Source: Cognatundibacterium jejuense (GTDB lineage: Bacteria; Pseudomonadota; Gammaproteobacteria; Burkholderiales; Burkholderiaceae_D). Taken from it: a DNA stretch of 64,000 nt. The position numbers and the translations under genes are program-made. Positions 17,965 to 23,820 of this stretch are shown here, piece after piece; the stretch's first letter is position 1, and every line of letters starts with the position of its first letter. The notes under the pieces are model-generated. The model was not told where the DNA came from and made no database searches. It worked only from the letters and a program-made list of their open reading frames with translations. The stretch is taken from positions 62,001 through 126,000 of the forward strand of contig NZ_JACOFV010000013.1 in NCBI RefSeq assembly GCF_014284255.1, in the 5' to 3' direction.

Positions 17965-18354
17965 TCAATGGGACTCTGAGGATATTCCGGATTCTGAGGA
18001 TGATTTGTTTAACGACAATAAGCCGAACACGATACTTTGCACGCCGACGGCGATCAGAATAATTGGCCAACTGGTGCCAAAGGTCCAGCCCCACAAATGT
18101 TCCATCGATGCATAGATCCAGAACGCAAAGATAATGTTGAAACAACCCTTGGCGATTTGTTTTGCTCTACGTGAAACCAGGATGTCAATCAACCCGCCCA
18201 ATGCAATTAGCGCGGGAACAAATATCCACCATTTCAGGTAAGCGATAAAGTCCAAACCGTTTATCAGAAATAAAACACCGGTACCGACTAAAGCAATACC
18301 AAAAACCAGATTCTTGGCATTTCTGGCAGCCGGGCTCATCGTATCGTCACGCAT
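17965..18354 (-). CDS. LiaI/LiaF-like small membrane protein
   Basis: A 129-residue protein with four predicted membrane helices in two pairs (LVFGIALVGTGVLFLINGL, WIFVPALIALGGLIDIL, FNIIFAFWIYASM, WPIILIAVGVQSIVFGLL), matching the DUF5668 LiaI-LiaF transmembrane region. It is the first gene of the four-gene operon and ends 14 bp before its LiaF-like neighbour. Its role is probably to anchor or modulate the LiaF-like partner, by analogy with Gram-positive LiaI. The C-terminal tail is Ser-rich (SSSESGISSES). Confidence 0.8.
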   Translation of the reverse strand: MRDDTMSPAARNAKNLVFGIALVGTGVLFLINGLDFIAYLKWWIFVPALIALGGLIDILVSRRAKQIAKGCFNIIFAFWIYASMEHLWGWTFGTSWPIILIAVGVQSIVFGLLSLNKSSSESGISSESH

Positions 18355-18428
18355 AGTCTTTCCTTTCGAATACGTTTATTTTGTGGTACTCACGATACTG
18401 CAAGCGCGCCGGCTTGTCGTGCAGTCAT

Positions 18429-18481
18429 CGGCGAATGACGGAAAGATGTCGGTGATTGACGATCGAAGGCGTCAATCACCG
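18429..18481. promoter_or_regulatory. repeat array, probable LytTR regulator binding sites
   Basis: CGGCGAATGACG (18429-18440) and CGGTGATTGACG (18450-18461) are direct repeats with a 21-bp period. A third copy is inverted at 18470-18481 and forms a perfect 12-bp inverted repeat with the second. The array starts 75 bp upstream of the LiaI/LiaF-like operon. LytTR regulators typically bind direct repeats two helical turns apart. Confidence 0.6.
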
Positions 18482-18548
18482 CAACGTGGCCGTAATATAG
18501 GGAAATCTGTCAGCCAGCTTATTGACCAACATTGACGTCAGAAATGAC

Positions 18549-18920
18549 TTAGCTCAGCAATTGTATAAACTCATCAGCTTGACGAACGATACGCTTGGAT
18601 TCGCTTCCAAATACATCGTGCGTCTCTTGAATGATGAATTCGTTTGAACCTTTGGTGCAGTACAGTATGCCCCGAAAATTTGTACCAAGATAAACAAACG
18701 GCGATAACTTTGTTTTTACGGGGGTATCGTTACCGATTAAGGCGCGCAACTTGCGTTCTACATCGTACAGACTTTTTTCATTTAAGTTGACCATCGCTCC
18801 CTTGGGTGTTGGAAAGCTGGTTTCAAATGAAGGGTTTTGTCCCATGGGATTTTTGACGTTGATTTTGACGCCTAATTTTAGAAATTTTGATACAGCAGTA
18901 AAATCGTTTTCATCGTACAT
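18549..18920 (-). CDS. hypothetical protein, 123 residues
   Basis: I do not recognise this family. The ATG is preceded by GGAGTTTGTC, a good ribosome site. The product is soluble, mixed alpha/beta in character, with no signal peptide or membrane helix and one cysteine (ILYCTKG). Segments such as FETSFPTPKGAMVNLNEKS and FVYLGTNFRGILYCTKG look like beta hairpins. It is flanked by the LiaF-like operon and a DUF1223 gene but is separated from both. No function is proposed. Confidence 0.7.
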   Translation of the reverse strand: MYDENDFTAVSKFLKLGVKINVKNPMGQNPSFETSFPTPKGAMVNLNEKSLYDVERKLRALIGNDTPVKTKLSPFVYLGTNFRGILYCTKGSNEFIIQETHDVFGSESKRIVRQADEFIQLLS

Positions 18921-19064
18921 GACAAACTCCTTGATTGGCGTATGCGTACAACTACTGTTGCACGAATGTATGATCTAACTTTGCCAGAATTCAAGCTAAT
19001 TGACAATCGCGATGCAAAATCTTGTTGTTGGCTTGTTTGTCTACCTCAACATGGCCGATGTAAT

Positions 19065-19826
19065 CTAAAGGCATACGGTTAATTCGACTGCTTGCAGGAT
19101 ATTTCCTTGTTGGTTTTGAATAAAAGCAACCAACGATAAATGCTGTCGATTGGCGTTAGCTGGAATATTGACCGTCATGGTAGTTTTTTTAGGCGTTGAT
19201 GCGACAACAGCGATGGGATCTATCCACACTCTGGCAACCGCATCGTGACGTAAAGTTATTCCCTGATTTTCTCCCGCAGAGACTTTACTCGACAAACCAT
19301 TTTCTAGCAGCGCCACATGTAATTCGCCTGACTGGCTGCTATTGCTGTCAATCTCGATAGAAATCTTATCGTTACTTATTCCTGTTTGACGTAGCTTGAT
19401 CGAGGCCAGTGCAGCTTGCTGTTTGATTTTTTCTAATTCTGAAGTAAGGCCGGAATTCCAGTTGCGGAATTCTTTGCCGTTAATAAAAAACTCTGGTGTA
19501 TATACCGTCCTGCTATGAACGTAGGCTGATAATTCCTGTTGTCGCTCTGTGAACAAGCGCTTGGCAAACGGATCTTTCCAGCCGATATAATCCCAGTAAT
19601 CAACATGAAGTGCGAGTGGAATTACTTGATCCGGATGCAAACCAGCGTTTTGAGCGACGTTTTGTAAAAATTTGTCCGCCGGTGGACAGCTGCTGCATCC
19701 TTCCGATGTATATAACTCCAAAAGTGCAACAGTATGTGTAGGGCTCGATCTGCTGCAGAGCTCAATGGCGTTGCCAGTGGATATACATGACGCGAGTAAA
19801 CAGAAAGTGGCTATTGGGAGTTTCAT
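19065..19826 (-). CDS. DUF1223 secreted thioredoxin-fold protein
   Basis: A 253-residue exported protein of the DUF1223 family. I chose ATG 19826 (MKLPIATFCLLASC), which follows GAGGTCCAAGT and begins a clear signal peptide ending near GNA. The mature protein starts with the family block VALLELYTSEGCSSCPPADK, which carries the redox-like CSSC pair in a thioredoxin-type fold. LHVDYWDYIGWKDPFA and FINGKEF follow. Family members are periplasmic and of unknown function; a thiol-redox role is likely from the motif. An upstream in-frame start at 19886 is less likely. Confidence 0.88.
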   Translation of the reverse strand: MKLPIATFCLLASCISTGNAIELCSRSSPTHTVALLELYTSEGCSSCPPADKFLQNVAQNAGLHPDQVIPLALHVDYWDYIGWKDPFAKRLFTERQQELSAYVHSRTVYTPEFFINGKEFRNWNSGLTSELEKIKQQAALASIKLRQTGISNDKISIEIDSNSSQSGELHVALLENGLSSKVSAGENQGITLRHDAVARVWIDPIAVVASTPKKTTMTVNIPANANRQHLSLVAFIQNQQGNILQAVELTVCL

Positions 19827-20303
19827 ACTTGGACCTCGTAGTAAGTTAATCATCAGTCTGCAATATTCGGTTTTCCTTACATTCAAATTTTCTTTGCAAA
19901 AACGAATAGGTGACTTGAGAGGGGGCGATGCTTTGTCCCACTTTATTTATCCACTTGAACTGAATCATCAAATCGCTTTCATGGGCTGCATTGATTGTTA
20001 GTTTGATGGCTTTCGATAATTCAAAAAATACCAAGAAATATTTTATTAATCGCAATTATTGGCAACTATTGGCAATTATTGGAAATAATTATCAATAGAA
20101 AAACAAGTACTAACATCAATTAGTTTTCTCTCAAAATGCAGATTTATTATTCATTGACATGATATGTTACTTATTGTTACTACTCGCTATTTGAATTTAC
20201 ATTCTAAATTTTGATGCCTATAATTTGTGCATCGAGTCAATCGCAATACCAGCCAATTCAAAAAATCAGCCAGTATGTATTGCATTTTTTAGGTATTAAA
20301 AAA
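19827..20303. other. AT-rich intergenic region upstream of the peptide locus
   Basis: This gap is very AT-rich from about 19990 to 20210 and contains three near-repeats of GGCAA(C/T)TATT around 20051-20085. It marks the boundary between core genes and the peptide export locus. I see no convincing gene apart from the N-terminal extension of the following ORF. Confidence 0.45.
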
Positions 20304-20867
20304 ATGTTAAGCAAACGTTTGCTCTCAGCATCAAAAGTGCTTGGGACAATTATATTTCTGGTTTTATTGTCGACGCAGAGTAAGTATTTATTGGACCGTA
20401 CGACATCTCATGGTACCCCATTGTTCTCAAAGGTGGAGCAAGCATGCCTTGGTTGGGGTCGTGACACATTTCGATCCTTCGCACAATCGATTGCACTATC
20501 CGTGAATCAACCCGCAACGCCGATTGCGAAAGCACATCTACCATCAGTCGATTCAGATCTCGGCTCGACGAATTTTTTGTCCAACGCAAACGGTGTGTTT
20601 TCTAGCCATACGATAGATCGTTTTTTTCGTTATCTGGCAACTGTATTCCTTTCGCACTTTCAGGTCGAACAACACACAGTATTTGACGCCGATCGGATTA
20701 TCTCAATTCAGAGAAATAGCACATGTAATACTTCATCTGCACAGATCGACCAGCTACGTGCTGTCACTTTGAAAGCAACGGATGATTTGAAAAAATCGTA
20801 TACCCACACGATATGCATCAAATCGAAAAATGCAAAACTACCTATCTGCGGAGCTATTATCAGTTAG
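20304..20867 (+). CDS. hypothetical protein with one N-terminal membrane anchor (candidate immunity gene)
   Basis: An unrecognised protein of 187 residues from ATG 20304 (MLSKRLLSASKVLG); an in-frame start at 20211 would give 218. One hydrophobic segment, VLGTIIFLVLLS, near residues 13-24, would act as an anchor or uncleaved signal, with the remaining 155 residues outside the cytoplasm. Cysteines appear in QACLGWG, NSTCNTSS, HTICIKS and LPICGA. It lies 330 bp upstream of three double-glycine peptide genes on the same strand. That position would suit an immunity or accessory protein, but nothing in the sequence proves this, and the ribosome site is weak. Confidence 0.45.
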   Translation: MLSKRLLSASKVLGTIIFLVLLSTQSKYLLDRTTSHGTPLFSKVEQACLGWGRDTFRSFAQSIALSVNQPATPIAKAHLPSVDSDLGSTNFLSNANGVFSSHTIDRFFRYLATVFLSHFQVEQHTVFDADRIISIQRNSTCNTSSAQIDQLRAVTLKATDDLKKSYTHTICIKSKNAKLPICGAIIS

Positions 20868-21020
20868 CACGATAGCGACTAAAGCGAACCGTCTGCAATA
20901 GGTTAGGCATAAGTCGGTAACAGCTTTCGCGTTCGACTCATTTTCCAGAGAAATTTTTTATGAATGACTGACACAGTTGATGATGACTGTGCTGAATGGA
21001 GAGTTGCGTCAAAAATTTTT

Positions 21021-21060
21021 AACCGTGCTTAGTTATCACTCGCCATGTATAGGCACGGTT
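21021..21060. repeat. inverted repeat
   Basis: AACCGTGC at 21021-21028 is an exact inverted copy of GCACGGTT at 21053-21060. It could form a long hairpin in the leader of the peptide locus. Confidence 0.5.
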
Positions 21061-21111
21061 GAGCAAGTTTAAGTAGCTTGTGCACAAGATGCACATGAAA
21101 CTTAAAAAGCG

Positions 21112-21142
21112 GTTTGAACCAGATGTTTTATCAGGTTCAAAC
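21112..21142. repeat. perfect 9-bp inverted repeat
   Basis: GTTTGAACC at 21112-21120 and GGTTCAAAC at 21134-21142 are separated by 13 bp. It lies 56 bp upstream of peptide gene 1 and may be an operator or an RNA hairpin. Confidence 0.55.
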
Positions 21143-21154
21143 ATTTTACTAACG

Positions 21155-21186
21155 TCACATTTCAATATGAAAAAGTGTGATTTTTT
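21155..21186 (+). promoter_or_regulatory. terminator-like hairpin directly before the ribosome site of peptide gene 1
   Basis: TCACATTTCA and TGAAA...TGTGA form a stem with a 3-nt bulge and ATA loop, followed by six T residues (21181-21186). The AAGGA ribosome site starts at 21187. The layout fits an attenuator or processed leader rather than a simple terminator. Confidence 0.5.
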
Positions 21187-21197
21187 AAGGAAATAAA

Positions 21198-21395
21198 ATG
21201 CAAGTTTTAAACAATAGTAATGAATTGCAACAAGTCGCTGGTGGTGCTGGTTTTTTTTCTGGTCCGGCACATAATAGTGCCGTAATAAGCGGAAGAAATT
21301 GGGGAGCAGCTGGGCTCATTCTTGGTGCTGCTGGAGTATTTTTATATAGCAGCATTTCTACATATTTCCGTGGCGAATCTGCCAAGCGCCGCTAA
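21198..21395 (+). CDS. double-glycine leader peptide 1 (microcin-like precursor)
   Basis: A 65-residue precursor. The first 16 residues, MQVLNNSNELQQVAGG, form a canonical leader for C39-peptidase ABC exporters, with the EL-x-x-V-x-GG pattern of class II bacteriocins. The predicted mature peptide (49 residues, from AGFFSGPAHN) has no cysteine, one hydrophobic segment (WGAAGLILGAAGVFLYSSIS) and a basic end, SAKRR. AAGGA at 21187-21191 precedes the ATG. It is the first of three such genes upstream of a CvaA/CvaB/TolC-type exporter. Antibacterial activity is inferred from this arrangement; I recognise no known microcin. Confidence 0.8.
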   Translation: MQVLNNSNELQQVAGGAGFFSGPAHNSAVISGRNWGAAGLILGAAGVFLYSSISTYFRGESAKRR

Positions 21396-21446
21396 TGAAA
21401 TGCAATCGTCGTTAAAAACTTAAACGTATCTTAATATTCATCTGGC

Positions 21447-21468
21447 ATCACATAAATATCAATGTGAT
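21447..21468. repeat. hairpin between peptide genes 1 and 2 (ATCACAT arms)
   Basis: ATCACAT at 21447-21453 pairs with ATGTGAT at 21462-21468 across 8 nt. It sits just before the ribosome site AAAGGA of peptide gene 2 and shares the CATCAC arm with later hairpins. Confidence 0.6.
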
Positions 21469-21486
21469 AGCTTTGAAAGGAAAAAA

Positions 21487-21696
21487 ATGCAAGTTATCTC
21501 TACTACATCTGAGCTGAAACAAATCAATGGTGCTGCAAATGGATTCAATCGCTTCAACAATGCGTTGAGCGCAGGTCTTGACGCTGCACAAGGCGCTGCT
21601 ACTCACCCATTTACTTATGCAGCGCTAGGCTTTGTCGCTTTTGCTGGTTATGTGTACGGTCGTTACACCTATACTCCAAGCAGCCGCCGTCGTTAA
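21487..21696 (+). CDS. double-glycine-type leader peptide 2 (microcin-like precursor)
   Basis: A 69-residue precursor whose 16-residue leader MQVISTTSELKQINGA matches the other two residue for residue in layout. It ends in Gly-Ala instead of Gly-Gly, a variant some C39 peptidases accept. The predicted mature part is 53 residues, without cysteine: a FNRFNNALSAG block, then THPFTYAALGF and an aromatic run VYGRYTYTP, ending SSRRR. The FNNAL...HPF pattern recurs in peptide 3, so the two are paralogues. AAAGGA precedes the ATG. It is probably exported and matured by the C39-containing transporter downstream. Confidence 0.78.
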   Translation: MQVISTTSELKQINGAANGFNRFNNALSAGLDAAQGAATHPFTYAALGFVAFAGYVYGRYTYTPSSRRR

Positions 21697-21704
21697 TATA
21701 AGGC

Positions 21705-21747
21705 GAGTACGTTTCCCTTCTCCTGATAAAGCAGAGAAACGGTACTC
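21705..21747 (+). repeat. hairpin after peptide gene 2
   Basis: GAGTAC-GTTTC (21705-21715) pairs with GAAAC-G-GTACTC (21736-21747) with a single bulged base. It begins 8 bp after the stop codon. No T-run follows, so it may protect the 3' end of a processed mRNA. Confidence 0.6.
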
Positions 21748-21780
21748 CCTTAAAGCTTACTTTGCTCCTTGCTAGAAGGC

Positions 21781-21810
21781 ATGTGATGTCAACCTGAGTT
21801 GGCATCACAT
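21781..21810 (+). repeat. strong 13-bp hairpin upstream of peptide gene 3
   Basis: ATGTGATGTCAAC (21781-21793) and GTTGGCATCACAT (21798-21810) pair fully, with one G-T wobble, around a CTGA tetraloop. No T-run follows. A smaller hairpin, ATACGTA/TACGTAT, lies at 21833-21851. Confidence 0.75.
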
Positions 21811-21882
21811 GAAGTAACCATGTCAACAAGCCATACGTATTTGGTACGTATAGCGGCTCTAATTTTACACGAATATTTCATT

Positions 21883-22137
21883 ATGCAATTAGTTCTCAAT
21901 GTCAGTGATCTTCAGCATGTAGGCGGCGGCTTTTCCTGGCCAGCAGTCAATGCTCAAACAAATTTTCGCTTCAATAACGCCCTGACCGGAGCAGGTAGTG
22001 GCGCCTATTTAGGTTCAACTCTTGGCGGTGCAACTGGTCATCCGTTTGTTGGTGCATTCGGTGGTGCGGTTGTTGGCGGTACGCTAGGTTTTTACTTTGG
22101 TAATTATAACCCTGGCCCCATGAGTCGCCGCCGCTAG
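21883..22137 (+). CDS. double-glycine leader peptide 3 (microcin-like precursor)
   Basis: An 84-residue precursor from ATG 21883. The leader MQLVLNVSDLQHVGGG is again 16 residues with DL-x-x-V-x-GG. Longer in-frame starts (TTG 21799, ATG 21820) would bury this leader and are rejected. The mature part (68 residues) shares RFNNAL, GHPF and the SRRR end with peptide 2. Its middle is a Gly/Ala-rich segment with repeated G-x-x-x-G spacing (GSGAYLGSTLGGATG, GGAVVGGTLGFYFG), which often packs membrane helices. There is no cysteine. No ribosome site is obvious, so translation may depend on the upstream hairpins. Confidence 0.78.
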   Translation: MQLVLNVSDLQHVGGGFSWPAVNAQTNFRFNNALTGAGSGAYLGSTLGGATGHPFVGAFGGAVVGGTLGFYFGNYNPGPMSRRR

Positions 22138-22159
22138 TCTAAGGGATCGTGTTCCGAAT

Positions 22160-22232
22160 ATATTGGTCGTGACGCCATGTCTGACGCTGACGTATCAGAC
22201 ATGGTTTGGGCATCACAAGAAACGACCAATAT
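22160..22232 (+). repeat. nested hairpin between peptide gene 3 and the fourth small gene
   Basis: The outer arms ATATTGGTCGT (22160-22170) and ACGACCAATAT (22222-22232) are an exact 11-bp inverted repeat. The inner arms CCATGTCTGA (22175-22184) and TCAGACATGG (22195-22204) are an exact 10-bp one. A GGCATCACA copy lies between the right arms. Confidence 0.75.
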
Positions 22233-22266
22233 TGTATTGAATCATTAAAGTGAAATAGGAGTTGAA

Positions 22267-22431
22267 GTGAATAGAATGAATTTTAACGTTATACAAACAA
22301 AATTTACCGGCGTGATTGATCGTCGTTTTCGGATAATGCCTGTGCTTCGTCCTATATTTCCTGAAACGCCAGTAAGGAACGAACCGTTACCAACTAAACC
22401 TGTTACGCCTATCCGGTTTCATCACATGTGA
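22267..22431 (+). CDS. small proline-rich basic peptide, no double-glycine leader
   Basis: A 54-residue ORF from GTG 22267, with AGGAG at 22257-22261 and a five-base spacer, the best ribosome site in this locus. The product begins MNRMNFNVIQTKFTGVIDRR and continues with a proline-rich stretch (PVLRPIFPETPVRNEPLPTK). It lacks a double-glycine leader, cysteines and a membrane segment. The stop codon lies inside a palindrome, ATCACATGTGAT. Position between the peptide genes and the exporter suggests a role in the system (immunity, regulator or a fourth product), but no family is recognised. Confidence 0.6.
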   Translation: MNRMNFNVIQTKFTGVIDRRFRIMPVLRPIFPETPVRNEPLPTKPVTPIRFHHM

Positions 22432-22446
22432 TCGCTTGTCGATCAC
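22428..22446. repeat. hairpin overlapping the end of the small proline-rich gene
   Basis: GTGATCG (22428-22434) and CGATCAC (22440-22446) form a 7-bp stem with a 5-nt loop. The adjoining ATCACATGTGAT (22421-22432) is a perfect palindrome that could pair as an alternative. Confidence 0.5.
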
Positions 22447-22557
22447 GATTTGACTAACTCTCCTTTATGCAAATGCAGGCTACTGTTGCTGCATCGCTGA
22501 GAGTTGGCCGAAGTAAAGAATTGAATTCATCAACATCACGAAATATAAGAGCAAGCA

Positions 22558-23820
22558 ATGCAGTCTCGTACAGAAATAATCGCCAGACAAGCACATCGTT
22601 ACGGTCATGAAACGATACAACTCGGCATGAGTCCCTGGCGCTTAACGTCCATATTATTGGCAATCATGGCGTTGACAGTGTTGCTCCTTATCTGGCTATG
22701 CGATTACACAAAAAAAGCCAGAGTGTTGGGACAAGTTGTTCCTAGTCAGGGGTTGACCAAAGTCATCGCATTGCAGGCTGGGGTGGTCAATGATTTGCGG
22801 GTTACCGAAGGTCAGCATGTCAAAGCCGGCGATGTTTTATTACAGATTAATTCAAGTAAAGCACTCGTTCATGGCAGTTTGCAAAAAGAGGTACTGACTA
22901 GCATTGATGAACGATCAGCCAATTTAGAAGAAAGCAAGGAAGTTGTGCACTCTATGTATCGTGCCAAAAAACGCGAGGCAAAAGAAAAAGTCAGACAACT
23001 TAGTGCGCAGGCAAGTGATTTGGCTAAGCAGAAAAGCTTGTTGGAGCAAAGAAGTAAGTTAGCAAATTTGGCTTTGCAGAGACAACAAAAGTTACTGGAA
23101 GAAGGCTACGTGTCAGCGGCAAGTGTAGATGAAAAACGTGCGGAGCTGGCGATGGCTGATAGCCAGTTAGCAGCGTTGCGCAGTTCAGTTGCGGAAATGG
23201 CCCAACAACAAGCAACTGCAACATCGTTATTGGAACAGCTGCCTTTGTCGTCGCAATCTGAGCGAAATAGCTTGAATCGAGATATTGCTGCGCTGGCGGC
23301 AGAACGTGCACACCAAGAAAGCCAACGTGAGATGCGAGTGATTGCACCACGAGATGGCATCGTGACTGCATTACAGATAAAGCAAGGCGCGACTGTCACT
23401 GAGCAAACGGTTCTACTTCAATTATTGCCAGAAGGCGATAGCTACCAGGTGGAGCTATTCGTTCCAAGTCGAGATATTGGATTTGTAAAAACGGGGATGC
23501 AGGTATCGTTAAGGTATGAAGCTTTTCCGTATCAAAAATTTGGTGTTCAGACTGGACGTGTGTTGGAGCTGACTAAGACAGTGATTCCAGCTCGTGAATT
23601 GTCAGTCAGCTTACCTGAACGTGAAGACTATTACCGCTTACTGGTCAAATTGTCCTCTCAGAAAATAAATCATGCGAATCAAAGCTGGGATTTGCAAAGC
23701 GGCATGAAGGTAGAAGCGGATGTGACATTAGATACGCGTCCTATTTGGGAGTGGTTATTTGAACCACTTCTCGGTTTGAAAAAGAATCAAAAATTGAATT
23801 CTGAAAGAATGAAGTCATGA
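22558..23820 (+). CDS. HlyD-family membrane fusion protein (CvaA-like)
   Basis: A 420-residue periplasmic adaptor for type I secretion. One membrane helix lies near residues 29-48 (TSILLAIMALTVLLLIWLC). A barrel/lipoyl half follows (VIALQAGVVNDLRVTEGQHV), then a long coiled-coil hairpin of about 100-240, the second lipoyl half (REMRVIAPRDGIVTALQIKQ) and a C-terminal beta domain. It bridges the inner-membrane ABC transporter and the TolC-like channel. Its last four bases overlap the start of the transporter gene, so the two are translationally coupled. The type matches colicin V CvaA and other bacteriocin exporters. Confidence 0.92.
   Translation: MQSRTEIIARQAHRYGHETIQLGMSPWRLTSILLAIMALTVLLLIWLCDYTKKARVLGQVVPSQGLTKVIALQAGVVNDLRVTEGQHVKAGDVLLQINSSKALVHGSLQKEVLTSIDERSANLEESKEVVHSMYRAKKREAKEKVRQLSAQASDLAKQKSLLEQRSKLANLALQRQQKLLEEGYVSAASVDEKRAELAMADSQLAALRSSVAEMAQQQATATSLLEQLPLSSQSERNSLNRDIAALAAERAHQESQREMRVIAPRDGIVTALQIKQGATVTEQTVLLQLLPEGDSYQVELFVPSRDIGFVKTGMQVSLRYEAFPYQKFGVQTGRVLELTKTVIPARELSVSLPEREDYYRLLVKLSSQKINHANQSWDLQSGMKVEADVTLDTRPIWEWLFEPLLGLKKNQKLNSERMKS

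Larger units (their letters stand above)
20868..21197. other. hairpin-rich leader region of peptide gene 1
   Basis: A 330-bp gap without a clear gene but with several dyads: CACAGT-N8-ACTGTG (20972-20991), AACCGTGC/GCACGGTT (21021-21060), GTTTGAACC/GGTTCAAAC (21112-21142) and a terminator-like stem at 21155-21186. A 35-codon frame, 21089-21196, ends one base before peptide gene 1 but has no ribosome site. Confidence 0.55.

Noticed and set aside
21799-21882. Longer N-terminus for peptide 3
   Set aside because: It would start inside the 13-bp hairpin and bury the leader that aligns exactly with peptides 1 and 2.
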